Both the position numbers and the translations under genes were made by a program. A stretch of DNA of 64,000 bases from Adiantum capillus-veneris (lineage: Eukaryota > Streptophyta > Polypodiopsida > Polypodiales > Pteridaceae): positions 39,614,098 to 39,678,097 of the forward strand of contig CM043962.1 in the NCBI GenBank assembly GCA_014529385.2. Direction: 5' to 3'. This document shows positions 34,322 through 44,763 of this stretch, piece by piece (the first letter of the stretch is position 1; the number at the start of each line of letters is the position of its first letter). The notes under the pieces are model-generated. The model worked only from the letters and a program-made list of their open reading frames with translations, was not told the origin of the DNA and searched no databases.

Positions 34322-35203
34322 TTACCTACATACTTCTCGTTGACTTCTATAGTGGCTGATGACACGAGAAGACCCTATGTCCGAAGGATTTTCAAACTGG
34401 TTCATCTTTGCATAAGCATTAGGGCTGGGTGAGACTGTCCACTTGACTAACCAAGGGAACAATGTGCTAACCAGGTAAATTGGGGACTGACAAATATCTG
34501 CTAGTTCAAATGAAGCAGGACAGACCCAAGTCCCGGGAGGGTTGATCAGACACTTGTAGAGTGTGTCATCCAGCACCAGTGTATTATCAAAGTTGAACTT
34601 AGGATGGTGCTTCCAAAAGTCTTTCAAACACTTGAAAAATATGGGCTTTGTGTTATCTCTACATGGAGGGATCCCAGGAACTTCATTTAGATTCAAGCTT
34701 TCCTCTCTACACCCCTCTTGACCGATAATATCGAGGAAAAATTGTTTGTTTAGCCTAGGAAAGCATGCACTCAAAGCAAGTGCTAGATTGTCCTGGGTCA
34801 TGCAGCTCCATAGTGCAACTTGTGCTCTTTGCAGCAGTGCATGCAAAAAGATTGATGCATTGGGCCTAACCACATATTCAAATTGCATCTTTCCTGTAGC
34901 ATTTTTCCCAGTGACTACCTGATACCTTGATCTTGCCCAATCAGGAGTACTGCTTCTCGCTATTCCTTTGTACAAGGAGACCTTATACCTCCTTATGAGA
35001 AGCCCATTCACATCCAGTATGATGCATAAATTTTCCCTTCTCTTCTTGTCCTCAAAAGACGCAGGAGGCAGTGCAAAAATCTGTACTGGCATTACCACAA
35101 GACACGGCCTCTCTTGCCTCTCATATTCATGTCCATTTTTGGCCTCTTTATCAACATTCTTTGTACTTGCCTCATTTGTATCTATAGAAGCCGCTCGACC
35201 CAT
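34322..35203 (-). CDS. FCP1/NIF-like (HAD-fold) domain protein
   Basis: 293-codon frame. Domain signs: LCIILDVNGLL (59-69) at motif I, YVVRP (110-114), ALWSCM (130-135) at motif II, KPIFFKCLKDFW (186-197), and NTLVLDDTLYKCL (207-219) at the DD motif, then NPPGTWVCP. This is the plan of FCP1-homology/NLI-interacting-factor phosphatases, as in plant proteins annotated HAD-superfamily NLI-interacting factor. The classical DxDxT becomes D-V-N-G, so the second catalytic Asp is missing and classical phosphatase chemistry is doubtful; many plant members share this change. The frame continues upstream through one TAG (35207) into a repeat and acidic region. The gene runs convergent to the transposase. 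Confidence 0.7.
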   Translation of the reverse strand: MGRAASIDTNEASTKNVDKEAKNGHEYERQERPCLVVMPVQIFALPPASFEDKKRRENLCIILDVNGLLIRRYKVSLYKGIARSSTPDWARSRYQVVTGKNATGKMQFEYVVRPNASIFLHALLQRAQVALWSCMTQDNLALALSACFPRLNKQFFLDIIGQEGCREESLNLNEVPGIPPCRDNTKPIFFKCLKDFWKHHPKFNFDNTLVLDDTLYKCLINPPGTWVCPASFELADICQSPIYLVSTLFPWLVKWTVSPSPNAYAKMNQFENPSDIGSSRVISHYRSQREVCR

Positions 35204-36050
35204 AGGGACCTATGGACTTTTACCTTTGGTATTCCCAACAGTGGGATTTGTACAAGACTCAGTTGTATCATGTGCAACTGCCTCTTTCGTGTCCACAGCA
35301 GCCATGAAATTTTCTCCCATTGCCTCTCCCGATTGAGTTGCTCTGTCAGTGGGCACCTCTGTGCCTTTCCTTGCCTCATTGTTTTTCTCTATATATGCCT
35401 CAATTGTATTATGTGTATTTTCCTCTTTCATGTCCGTAGCAACCACGAGAACTTCTCCCATTGCCTCTCCCGATTGAACTGCTCTGTCACCTGCCTCAGT
35501 TGTGTCGGCAGAAGCCGCGACATCATCGTTACCCACTGTTGAGCCTATTCCGGGTACTCTCACTAACCTCACCCAAGCCTCCCATATCTTCAACAACGGC
35601 ATTTGTACCCTTTGCCTCCTCTGCATCAACAATGTCATCAGTTGCATTACTTGGACATACCACCTTGACTTGGGCTGTGACATCACTTGCACCCAATGCC
35701 TCACGTGTTCTAGCTTCTCTCTCAATGAGGACCTCCTCACCCATGCCTCTGGTATCCTCAACAGTGGCATCTGTACCCATAGGCACAACTGCATCAAGAA
35801 GGGAATCTATGACAGCATGAACAATACTGTCTGTTCCACCATCATTAACATTGCCATCAACAACAGTATCTGTGCTAGCATCAACTTCCATAGCATCCAC
35901 AATGTCATTTGTGTAGGCATCAACTATCGTAGCATCAGCAATGGCATCTGTGTAGGCATCAACTGTGGTAGCATCATCAATGACATCTGTGCCAGATTCA
36001 ACAGTGGCATCTGTACCCATAGCCACAACTGCATCATGAAGAGCATCTAT
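35204..36050 (-). pseudogene. Acidic, repetitive N-terminal region of the FCP1-like gene
   Basis: In the same frame as the FCP1-like domain but separated by a TAG (35207), then a frameshift near 35550. Two copies of a 50-60 residue unit contain QSGEAMGE. The upstream part is a degenerate Asp-rich series (VDAYTDAIADAT, VDASTDTVVD). The last 190 bp match E1 at 5173-5370 closely. The block begins abruptly at 36050, where the frame meets the coiled-coil ORF of the neighbouring retroelement. Confidence 0.6.
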
Positions 36051-37793
36051 GAAGATGCCCGCAGCTGTTGGATGGTTTGATCTTTGACTTTAATCTGATC
36101 TTTCAGCTTGATCACTTCATACTGGCTCGCTTCAAGCTCTATCTCTGCCTTTTCTTTGGCATTCCTCAGGGCTTCCACTTCTTTGGACTCTTCAACAAGT
36201 TGTAGAGTCAGGTTGTCCCTTTCTCTCTCTGCATCTGCCAATGACTTGATGATTTTCTTGTATTCTTCTTCAACTCTTTGAAGCTTGTTTTCTGCTGCCT
36301 GATTTTGTCGTTCCATCTCCTGGCATCTTTGTAATGCCACGTCCAGACTGGCTTGCAGCTATGTTTGTTTCTCTATATGCTCTTGGCCCTGTTTTTGTAG
36401 TGTGTCGACTTCAGCCTTGATCTGAACTTCATTGGTTTTGAGATTATCAATCTCACTTTCTATGGCCATTGATCTTGCCCTGAGCCCGGTTAGCTTGTGC
36501 ATCACCACATCCCAATCATTGGTTGGTGGCTGTAGGCCCACTGTATCAGTGGACATCTCTTTTAGTTCTACTAACCGAAGGCTCTACATTTGTTCCTTGG
36601 GCCTTGTGCTTGCCAACTCAAAGGCCATAGTGGCTGCCTCTTCTTGTGAGTACCCAGCAGATAGTAGATCAAGAAATATTCTGAAATTCTTGTCTTCTAG
36701 ATCTAGCTTCTCCTCTTTTGGTTTAGCTTCTTCTTTCTGCACTTCCTCTTGATTCCTCTCTTTCTTGGAATCTTCTTGTTCATCCTCCTTTTGTTGGGTT
36801 TGTGGAGGGCTAAGAGAATGTGGTGATGGCGGTGGGCTGGATTCCGGGCTTGACGGTGGAGTCGGTGGCTTCTTCTTGAAATCCCGGTCCGCCTTGGTCT
36901 TTCTCTCTCTTTCCTGGCCTTCATGCTCTTCTAGCAGTTGTCATCGTACTTCGTCCATTTCTTCTTCTGTAAAAGGGACATTCGGGATATTTTCCGTTGT
37001 AGCATCTAAAATCTCAAAATTTTTGATGTAGTCTTCAAACCGATCTCTGTGCACCCTTCGAGATGATCCCAACATGGCTTCCAAGGATGGCTTCCACAAC
37101 TCGCTCAAATATCCCTTGAGTGCTCTTTCGGCTCTGAAGCTTTCCATTAGTCGTTCTAGCCGTGCCGCTTTTTGTGACTTGGTTTCTTTGATCGGCACTT
37201 GTAGGCTTTCTTTCTTTCCTTTCTTCGACTCTGACAACTCTTCTAGCACGGTTTCTAACCGGCGCTTCAAATGTGTGGCTACTCTAGGTGCCCTGGGAGG
37301 TTCTTCTTCTTTATCTTCTTTCAGCTTTAGACAATCATTCTGTGAAGGAGGTTCAAGCCAGTTTCTTTTGGCGTGCAATGCTCCCTAGACCACTTTTGTT
37401 ATCAGCTCTCCCGGTACAATGTAGGTGGGATTTTTGTTGCCCATCTTCACATGGTTGTCATAGATGTAAGCAGCATAATTGATCACTTTTGGCTTGCCCA
37501 ACTGGCAAAGATTCAAAGTAGTTATGGAGGTCCCGCTTTTCCAGGTAATCTCCCATCTTGCTTCTGACAAACTCATTGAGCTCGCGTGGTATCATGGGTA
37601 GCTCTATTGCATTTCCTTCAGGATCTTTGAACACGCCTTGGTAGATCTTCAAATCATTGGACTCTAGCAAATCATCCTGAATCCATGTGTTGGTTGGCTT
37701 CAGGGTTCCTTCTGGGATCACAAATGGCTCTACTTCTTCCAAGTAGTCTTTTATTGTCATCCTCTTCTTTGCCGATGATTTTGCGGCTGCCAT
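36051..37793 (-). pseudogene. Coiled-coil ORF of element C
   Basis: ATG at 37793 (MAAAKSSAKKRMTIKDYLEE). One frameshift near 37490, then a single frame to 36050 broken only by isolated stops (at about 37385, 36938, 36585, 36357). Parts in order: an N-terminal block with IYQGVFKDPEG and LPMIPRELNEFV; a Lys/Glu-rich region; a Pro/Ser linker; a helical piece FLDLLSAGYSQEEAATMA that looks UBA-like; and long coiled coils (VEEEYKKIIKSLADAERERD). The copy at 60778-63300 shares the N-terminal block (VFTGRFKSEEGH, LQMIPKEF) and the architecture. No gag, env or enzymatic motif and no membrane segment is seen. Its position behind its own palindrome cluster suggests a separately expressed accessory protein. 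Confidence 0.6.
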
Positions 37794-37958
37794 AGATCTT
37801 GTTGCACTCAGTAGTCCAAAGTTAGCCTTTTTTCCATATTAGCTGAGAAACTGAGTTCTAACTATCCAAATGACTTGAAAATTGAAAATAAAACTTAAAA
37901 GGAACTACGGAAACTCTTCATGTGCTCACAGTAACTTTCTGGCTAAAATTTATCATTT

Positions 37959-38837
37959 AGACATCCTGCGCGTAGGATGTCTACCTTGCCTGTTTTTTGT
38001 GAAACTTGGTAGGCTGGTGGCCCTTGACCTGTGCAACATGGCTATGTGATTGGAATTGGGTTTGGGCATCAAAAAGTGTAATTTTGGGCAGATTCAAGCT
38101 TTAGGCTCACAAATTGGATAGGATTTCCTCAACAGGTGGCAAATGATATTCAAATGGGTTGAAAGTTGATATACAGGCTTCTTGCACCATGTTAATGGCC
38201 CCTATGAAGTCAGTTCTTGCAGAGTAGGTCAAAATCATGTTGGAGACATCCTATGCGTAGGATGTCTTTTTCATCAAAATGACTTGAAGTTGGTTATGGG
38301 GGTAGCTCTTGGCATGTGGAACATGGCCCTGCTCTTGGATTTTGATTTGGACAAGAATTGGTGTTGGTGAGGGCATGTGTAGTGTTTTTAGGCTCAGAAA
38401 GTGCATCTTGGAGGTGTTGGGGGCCAAATGTGATGAGAATGGCTTGAAACGTGATATATGAGCCCATGAAGGTGTCATAAAGAGATCTGGAGCTGAAAAA
38501 TATCAGTTGGGGGTCAAATTGGTCACTTAGACATCCTGCGTGTAGAATGTCTATTTCATCATTTTTCACCTATGACCACACAGATAGCTTGGCAATGTGC
38601 TCATGAGTATATTGTGCAAGTTTCATGTGATTTGGACAAGTTTTGTGAGGTCCATGGCCCATTATTGCCTCTATGCTCTGACTTTGCGTTTTTTGATGCA
38701 TATGAGGTCAATTTTTGTCCAAATGTGATGGAACTTGGTGGCTAGCATGTATAGGCTATTCAGAAGCTGTGTGTGATAAGAGATGTTCAGTTTGGTGCCC
38801 AGATTTGTCCTTGAGACATCCTACGCGTAAGATGTCT
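37959..38837 (-). repeat. Second palindrome cluster of element C (four copies)
   Basis: Four 24-bp near-palindromes, half-site AGACATCCTACG, at 37959-37982, 38244-38267, 38529-38552 and 38814-38837: spacing exactly 285 bp each time. They lie 165 to 1045 bp upstream of the ATG of the coiled-coil ORF. Intervening sequence repeats loosely (GGCTTGAA, CATGTGGAACATGG, GGTCAAATT). Confidence 0.93.
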
Positions 38838-38839
38838 CC

Positions 38840-40550
38840 TGATGAAAATTATATGGTGAGTGCTACTGGTGCCTGTCCTGAGCCCCCCTGAGTCCCTTTT
38901 AAGCATTATTTCAACAAAAAAGTCAAATTGATAGAAAGAAACTCCTTGTGTGGATTTCAGAGCCTCCGAGCCGTATTCTGAATCTTGGAGTGCTTTCCGG
39001 CGATGAAATTTCTTGATGTTGGTCTCTATAGCTTCATGGTCCCTTGGGGATCCTCGCCATATGGTTTTTGTCGACCTTGGCTTCACCGGAGCTCTATTTG
39101 GCAATTTATCACTCTAGAAGCACCTGTGGTTGCGTTTACATGTCGTCGATGACTTGTGGTGGTCTACCACCATAGGACTTAGTTGTTGATGGTCTAGGAA
39201 AGCCGCTCGTGAAGTTTGGTGGCAAACAAACATGCGGTTGGCCGCGAGAGCTTTTTGACGCTTTGTGTGTCTGATGCAGTTTCTGAAGCTTAGTGCCTCT
39301 TCAGGTCACCATATGGCCATGTGGGCTATATAGACTTGTCGAGCATGTCGAGATGCTCCTACCCATGAGTTTTGGTAGCATTTGGGCGCCTTTCTGCCGT
39401 TCACCATTTGGTGGCCTCTTGCAGGGCTCTAGAAGTTAGGATTTTTTCCGATGGTTTTCCACCACCTTTGGGCATTCAAAAGTGGTCTCCTATGCTAGGG
39501 TAAGCCGTTGATGAAGTCTCGTTGCTTTTGGGTTAGCCGTTAGGTGGTCACTTCTACCTGTAGGTCTCTACTTCCCTCTTCCCGTGTGAACCCTATGCTA
39601 GTTTTCGCGACAAAACAACAAACATGCGCGAAAAGCTCAAGGTGGTGAGCCTACCTCTCATGTCTGGAGTCTGTCGAGTGGTTGTGCGCGTCGTAGAAGC
39701 CGCTGGAAGTCCCGTTCGCTCTAGGTGGCAAGAGCTCTCTCTCAAAAGGCAATTGTAGAAATGAGCTAAAAATGAATTGAAAAAATCTTATAATCCGGGT
39801 CCCTAGACCACTTTCCATGAAATTTGACATGTGCTCCCAACTTCTTGCGAGATGCGGTTTAGGCTCAAAAATTTCTTGATTTGGACTCCATTTGCCTAGT
39901 TTCCTAGAAATTTGACGTTTCAGTCAAAATCCGACCAAAACACGCTTTCCGCTCCATTCACATAATTGCACCCCCATTGTAACTTAGGTTGTCCTATAGT
40001 CACTGATCATCTCCATATTTTTTGTTTTTCATTATGATCGTTTTTCACATGCTTTTTGTATTTTTGAAGTTTTTCTGTCGATAATTAGTAAAATTAAAAA
40101 GAAAATAGCAAATTAAACCCAAAAAATCCCCAAAAATCATAATAACTCAAAAACATCACCGCAAAACACTATATACCCTCACATGCAATTTTTATGGCCG
40201 AATTTCTTCGTTTTACCAATATTTTGCCCGAAAAATGGCTATTTTTATCTATATACACACACACACCTAGGGGCTTGATTTGGCGTTTGGCCCCATATAC
40301 TTGTAGATTCATGATGTATAAGGACATATGTACTTGGGTTAGTCCATAAAATTCCGCAATCAAACAACAACCCTTTAAAATAGTCAAAAAACATGCCCCT
40401 TTTTTTTTGCTCTTTTTGCCATTGGGTCCGCATTTGAGAATGCCTCCCCCCCTCCTAGCCGGAGTCCTCCCAGACGACAAGGTATCGCCTCGGAGTATGT
40501 GTCGTGCATGGGTTGAAAATCGTGCTAATGCTTGGCCGTGTGATGTGGCC
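38840..40550 (-). other. Non-coding part of element C between the two 3' ORFs
   Basis: About 1.7 kb with no supported gene. It could hold a promoter for the coiled-coil ORF, or the remnant of LTR sequence if two elements are joined here. I looked for a copy of the 52.9-53.6 kb LTR and did not find one. A short ACAC run lies at about 40255-40266 and a T-run at 40399. Confidence 0.5.
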
Positions 40551-41452
40551 CTATATGATGCATACTCGATCAATGCATGGAAAAATCAATGCTATGCAAG
40601 AGGAGGGTATAAGCAAGATGCTTATTGGCATTCGCCGTCGAGGTTTCCTATTTGTTGTTGATTTGGTTGGCGGATTTTCTTTGCAAGTAAAAGTTGTAAC
40701 TCTATAGCTCGCTGTTTGATCATCTTTCTTGCAAAAGTTTCTTGGTTTGCCGCTATAGTCGAAATGGCCATGGTCGTCTCGTTGGAGAGAATTGATGTGG
40801 CGGAAGTGGCCATTGTCTTTGTCTTTTTTGCTTTCCATTTGTAGCTTTGCTTTGGATATTTTTGTAGGTTTATTGCTACTTCCGCGTTTGTCATTTTTTT
40901 TCTGTTGATGATTGGCACCCACATAGATCGGTTTGCCGGTTTCATAAGTAGTGTTGGTCTGCATGCCGATTGTGCTTGTACTGAAGGGAGTTCCTGTTGC
41001 TTTGGTTTCGGGATCCAAATGCGAGTCGCATTTAAGTTGTTACTGAGCATTCTCTTTGGGATCCATATCTGTTTTATTCCCTTGTTTGTTGGTTGAACTG
41101 TGTGCTTCTGTTGACTTCTTCTGTTGTATTGTGGTTTGTCTGCCATGTCATCTCTATCCTTCCACACCCATACTTGTTTGTCGCGTGTTGCTAACCTTGA
41201 TCTTGGCACTGCGGTCTATGTTGTTTTCTGTTTGTAGTGAACATGGTTGGCAATTCCCTGTTTGTTTGCCATGGGTATCGTGTTGTTCTTTAGTGGCACC
41301 CATCCTTTTGGTTTTTTATCCAATGATTGCATTGTTGCCATCTGGTTCATCCGAGGTTGCTGAGCAAAAGCTACCACCTGTTGTTCTTTTGCATGTTGAA
41401 CTTTGACTGCATCGGAATTCCACTCTATTTGCACATTTACTCTTTTTGCCAA
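40551..41452 (-). pseudogene. Tryptophan-motif ORF, element C
   Basis: Overlapping minus-strand frames encode spaced motifs GWVPLKN, QVWVWKD, KQIWIPKRM, TRIWIPKPK and SMWVPIINRK with Lys/Gln-rich spacers. The frame is broken at least twice. Element B has the same motif series after its protease remnant, so the module is shared. Similar W-V-P-K boxes occur near zinc knuckles in plant copia polyproteins, but I see no other link to those. Confidence 0.45.
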
Positions 41453-41523
41453 GATTGTCCCAACAACATGGGGTGTTGTGTGCTTTCATCCTCAACCACA
41501 TAAAACTTGTGTGGGTAAATATA

Positions 41524-41900
41524 TTAATATACTTGTACATGCAATATAGTCCAGCCCAATGTTTTCATCGAATGTGATGTACTACTTTCCAGCACTTGTG
41601 GAGTAGCATGTAGTTGACCTTCGGGCTTGAGCTGTTTGTATAATCTATAAGAGATTAGATTTTCTTGAGCTCCAGAATCAAGCAATGCCGTCGATTCAAC
41701 TTGATTGCTACCCACTTTGACTACAATTATTGGCTCCATTGTGTCTTCATCAAAATTCTTTAGCCGAATAGCATTGATTCGCAATGGTGATCCACATTGT
41801 TGTTGTTGTCTTAGAAGCCGTCTTTTGGCAATGCGTTCTTTTGCTTCTGCTTGGGCCTCTTCGTGTACCCTCTATTTCTCCTTCATCTGTTGTTTTTCTT
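41524..41900 (-). CDS. Second retropepsin-like domain, element C
   Basis: Minus-strand frame with VVKVGSNQVESTALLDSGAQ, then NLISYRLYKQL: the D-S-G catalytic triplet of a retroviral-type aspartic protease with the usual hydrophobic lead-in and following helix. Upstream is a Glu/Arg/Gln-rich helical stretch (EAQAEAKERIAKRR). A different protease domain with DSGA and IILGRPF lies in the normal place at 45973-46512. So this element has two protease-like domains, the second behind integrase. It could be an extra domain acquired by the 3' ORF. Confidence 0.6.
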
Positions 41901-41934
41901 GATGAATTTGTTGAAGTATATCCTGTGTTTGTGG

Positions 41935-43335
41935 TAAATGATACTTTTTAATCGACACCCACTAATGCAATTTGGCATTTCTTCACCTGCTAATGTAGCA
42001 AGCTTGACATATCCACTTTGTGATAAGTCACTAATCACAAAGGGTCCCATCCCTCACTTTTTAAGTTTCTTGGCATGTTGCTTCAAGGTATAAACAAGTA
42101 CATAATCACCTGTATGAAATCGAAATTCCCGCCTACGTCGCGGAGATAAACTCTTTCGTACACACATGCTTGTCAAAAAACTTCTTTTGTCTTCTCTTTT
42201 TAGCATAGATCGAAGCTACAGCTCTCAATCGTAGTTCATCTATTCTTGAAGAGAGCTCATGCCCTGTCCATTCTAAGCTTTTTGCTACTCGTAGAGTTGG
42301 AATTAAAAACTCTATGGGTAATATAGCATTTAGGCCAAACACCATATTGTATGGTGTTGTTCCTATTGATGTTTTGTAAGCTACCCTGTATGCCCATAGT
42401 ATTGAGTGTAACTGCTGATCCCAGTCTGTTCTTGATTCTGATACAATTTTACTCAGAACAGTGCACAATGTTTTATTTGTGGCCTCAGCTTGTCCATTTT
42501 CCTGTGGATGCTATGGAGTAGATTTTCTATGTATGACCATGAATTCCTCTAGCAGATATTCAATGACTTCATTAAGAAAATGTGTTCTTCGATCACTGAC
42601 AATTTCTATTGGTGATCCATATCGTACAAAGACATTCTTATACAAAAATTGTGCAGTGGTTCATGCATCTGCTTTTTGTGTTTCTTTGGCTTCCACCCAT
42701 TTTGTGAGATAGTTCGTAGCCACAATGATATATTGGGTATGGGTGTAAAATACAAGGGGTGAAATAGGCCCCACAAAATCAATGCCCTATTTTGAAAATG
42801 CTCTTGCTCCCATCATTGGCCGTAGTGGCATCTCATCTCTCTTTATCGGCACTTTGGTGCGCTGACATGCATCACAACGCTTTACAAACTCCTTAGCATC
42901 CATATGCAATGTAGGCCACCATATTCCTGCGGTTAAGACAATTTTTGTTGTCTTATCGCCTGAAAAATGGCCTCCACCTATACCTCCATGTGCGTGATCT
43001 AGAATCAGCAGGTATTCACTTTCACTTGCACATATTCTAAGTTGATTGTCCTTTCTTCGCTTATAGAGTTGATTCCCAATTAAATTAAAGTCGCGAGCCT
43101 CCAGCTCTATAGCCCTTTTCCGTGCTTTTGTTATGTTTTCAAGAAATGTCCTTGTTGTTAAGAAATCAATGATATATTGACTCCATGAAGGTGCAATGTT
43201 TACCTGAAACAATGTCGCATGATCCTGTGGTAATTTGGCACTACATATAGTACAATTGTTAACATAAGCATGTGTGTCAGCATACATAGTTGGCCAATAA
43301 ACCCCTAATTGTTTCAGTCTTTGGTGTGTTTTCAT
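41935..43335 (-). pseudogene. Integrase, Ty3/gypsy type, with GPF C-terminal domain
   Basis: Zinc-binding part: HGGIGGGHFSGDKT ... RCDACQRTK (about 43010-42840). Core: GIDFVGPI (first Asp, about 42780), IEIVSDRRTHF (second Asp, about 42590) and HPQENGQAEATNK (Glu, about 42485), followed by LHSILWAYRVAYKTSIGTTP. C-terminus: GPFVISDLSQSG ... LATLAGEEMPN, the GPF/Y-type domain. In-frame stops occur before GIDF, near KADA and before HPQE, so this copy is not functional. The family catalyses insertion of the cDNA. The core resembles Tat-like plant elements ([15 protein letters not shown]). Confidence 0.85.
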
Positions 43336-43621
43336 TGTTGAACAATGAAATGCAAAATCCTGGACATGTGCTTCTTCAAGATAAAATTCGAATTTCTCCG
43401 GATTTATACATAATCGTAGAATCTGGTCCGAGCCTAGATAATACAGTCATCCTGCAATCAACTGGAAGCTTTTTGTTTGTCGAATTGTTTGTAGTTTGGA
43501 TCTGTCTTCCTTGTTATCAACTCTACCTCCAAAGGAAAGAATGCTAACAATTTCCTGAGACTATTTGGGTATCATTTCAATATTGAAAAGATAAGCATTA
43601 AGTATGTCATCGTCTACTCCT

Positions 43622-44150
43622 TCAGGAGCTTCTCCGTTTTGCAGCCTTGAAAGATGATCCACCCGTAGATGAGTTTTTACCCTTTTTGACCACCATTGTG
43701 AAATCAAACTCTAGCAATATAATAAACCAGCGTACAATTATTCCAGTATTGCATGGTTTATTTACCAGATACAAAAGAGCTTGATGATCTGTGAAGAACA
43801 CGAATTTGTTTGCGAGCAAATAATGCCGAAATTTCTTTACAACATAAATCATTCAGACCCCTCTCTTTCAGTGGTTGTGTAGTTCTTTTCTGCGCTATTT
43901 AGCTGTCGGCTTGCATAAAAAACTGGGAAATCCATTGTTCTGTCTCCAGGATGAGCCAGAATACTCCCAATTGCATATGCAAATGCATCAATGTGAACAT
44001 GGAATATCTTTTCCCGATCTGGTGCTTTAAGTACATGTGCTGTTACAAGGTTTTTCTTAAGCTTTTGGAATGAAGTTTCACACTCCTCCATCCACTCAAA
44101 ACTGACTAATAAGCGATACAGAGATTGTGCAATGACTGCATACATATATA
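43622..44150 (-). pseudogene. RNase H domain of element C
   Basis: FHVHIDAFAYAIGSIL (about 44010-43965) is the first Asp motif of Ty3-type RNase H, followed by VFYASRQLNSAEKNYTTTERE with the catalytic Glu region, then LLANKFVFFTDHQALLYL. A stop separates the E-rich part from the rest (near 43852). It is placed between RT and integrase as in Ty3 elements. Confidence 0.85.
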
Positions 44151-44763
44151 TGAATCTTCGATAATATCAGCAGTGTCCCATGAAGGATTGCACTTGTTTC
44201 AAATTACTAGGCCGGGGCAGGTCTACTATGACTTTGATTTTGTCTAGGTCAGTGGTTATTCCATTTCTTGAGACAATATGTCCTAAGATGCGGCCTTACT
44301 TAACCATAAAAATGCACTTTTCCGGGTTGAGACAGATTTGATATGTTTTGCACTTCTCAAATACCTTTTGTAAATGGTCAATATGTTCCTCTCGTAGAAG
44401 AGAGTGTACACAAAGATCATCCATATATATTCTCAGGTATTATTTGAACGCATGAGTCATTAACCTCTGAAAGGTAGCTGGGGTATTAGTTAAACCAAAA
44501 GGCATAACTCTATATGCATATATTCCCCATTCTGTGGCAAACGATGTTTTGTGTTGATCCTCTATTGCAATTGTCAGTTGGTTATACCTTGAAAACCCAT
44601 CTAGAAAGGAATAAGCCCGTTTCCCAGCCACCCTCTCAAGTACATGTTCTGTGATCAGCAAGGGATAATTATCCCTTATGGTGGTTGCATTTACCTTTTT
44701 GAGGTTCACACACACACGCAGCTTTCCATTCTTTTTGGGGACACCACAATGGGTGACACCCAA
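44150..44763 (-). pseudogene. Reverse transcriptase of element C
   Basis: VPKKNGKLRVCVNLKKVNA, YSFLDGFSRYNQL, FATEWGIYAYRVMPFGL and ATFQRLM are the standard Ty3 RT blocks. The catalytic box YMDD is at 44416-44427. A TAA at 44440-44442 precedes it, and further stops follow in the thumb (after FMVK and after MGHC). Each stop is one substitution from a sense codon expected in the family. The enzyme of this copy is dead. Confidence 0.9.

Larger units (their letters stand above)
32007..36050. mobile_element. Internal part of the transposon-like element (convergent genes)
   Basis: Contains the transposase core exon on the plus strand and the acidic/FCP1-like gene on the minus strand, converging on a minisatellite at 33.4-34.2 kb. 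Neither terminus is present: the left side runs into satellite inside an intron and the right side breaks at 36050 into the coiled-coil ORF of the Ty3 element. It is therefore a fragment, or the element was invaded and rearranged. Confidence 0.6.

Noticed and set aside
35461-36080. Plus-strand frames over the acidic repeat region
   Set aside because: They mirror the low-complexity Asp/Val/Ala repeats of the minus strand, which run in frame towards the FCP1-like domain.
36051-37793. 3' ORF of element C as an envelope-like protein
   Set aside because: No signal peptide, no membrane segment, and mostly coiled coil with charged linkers.
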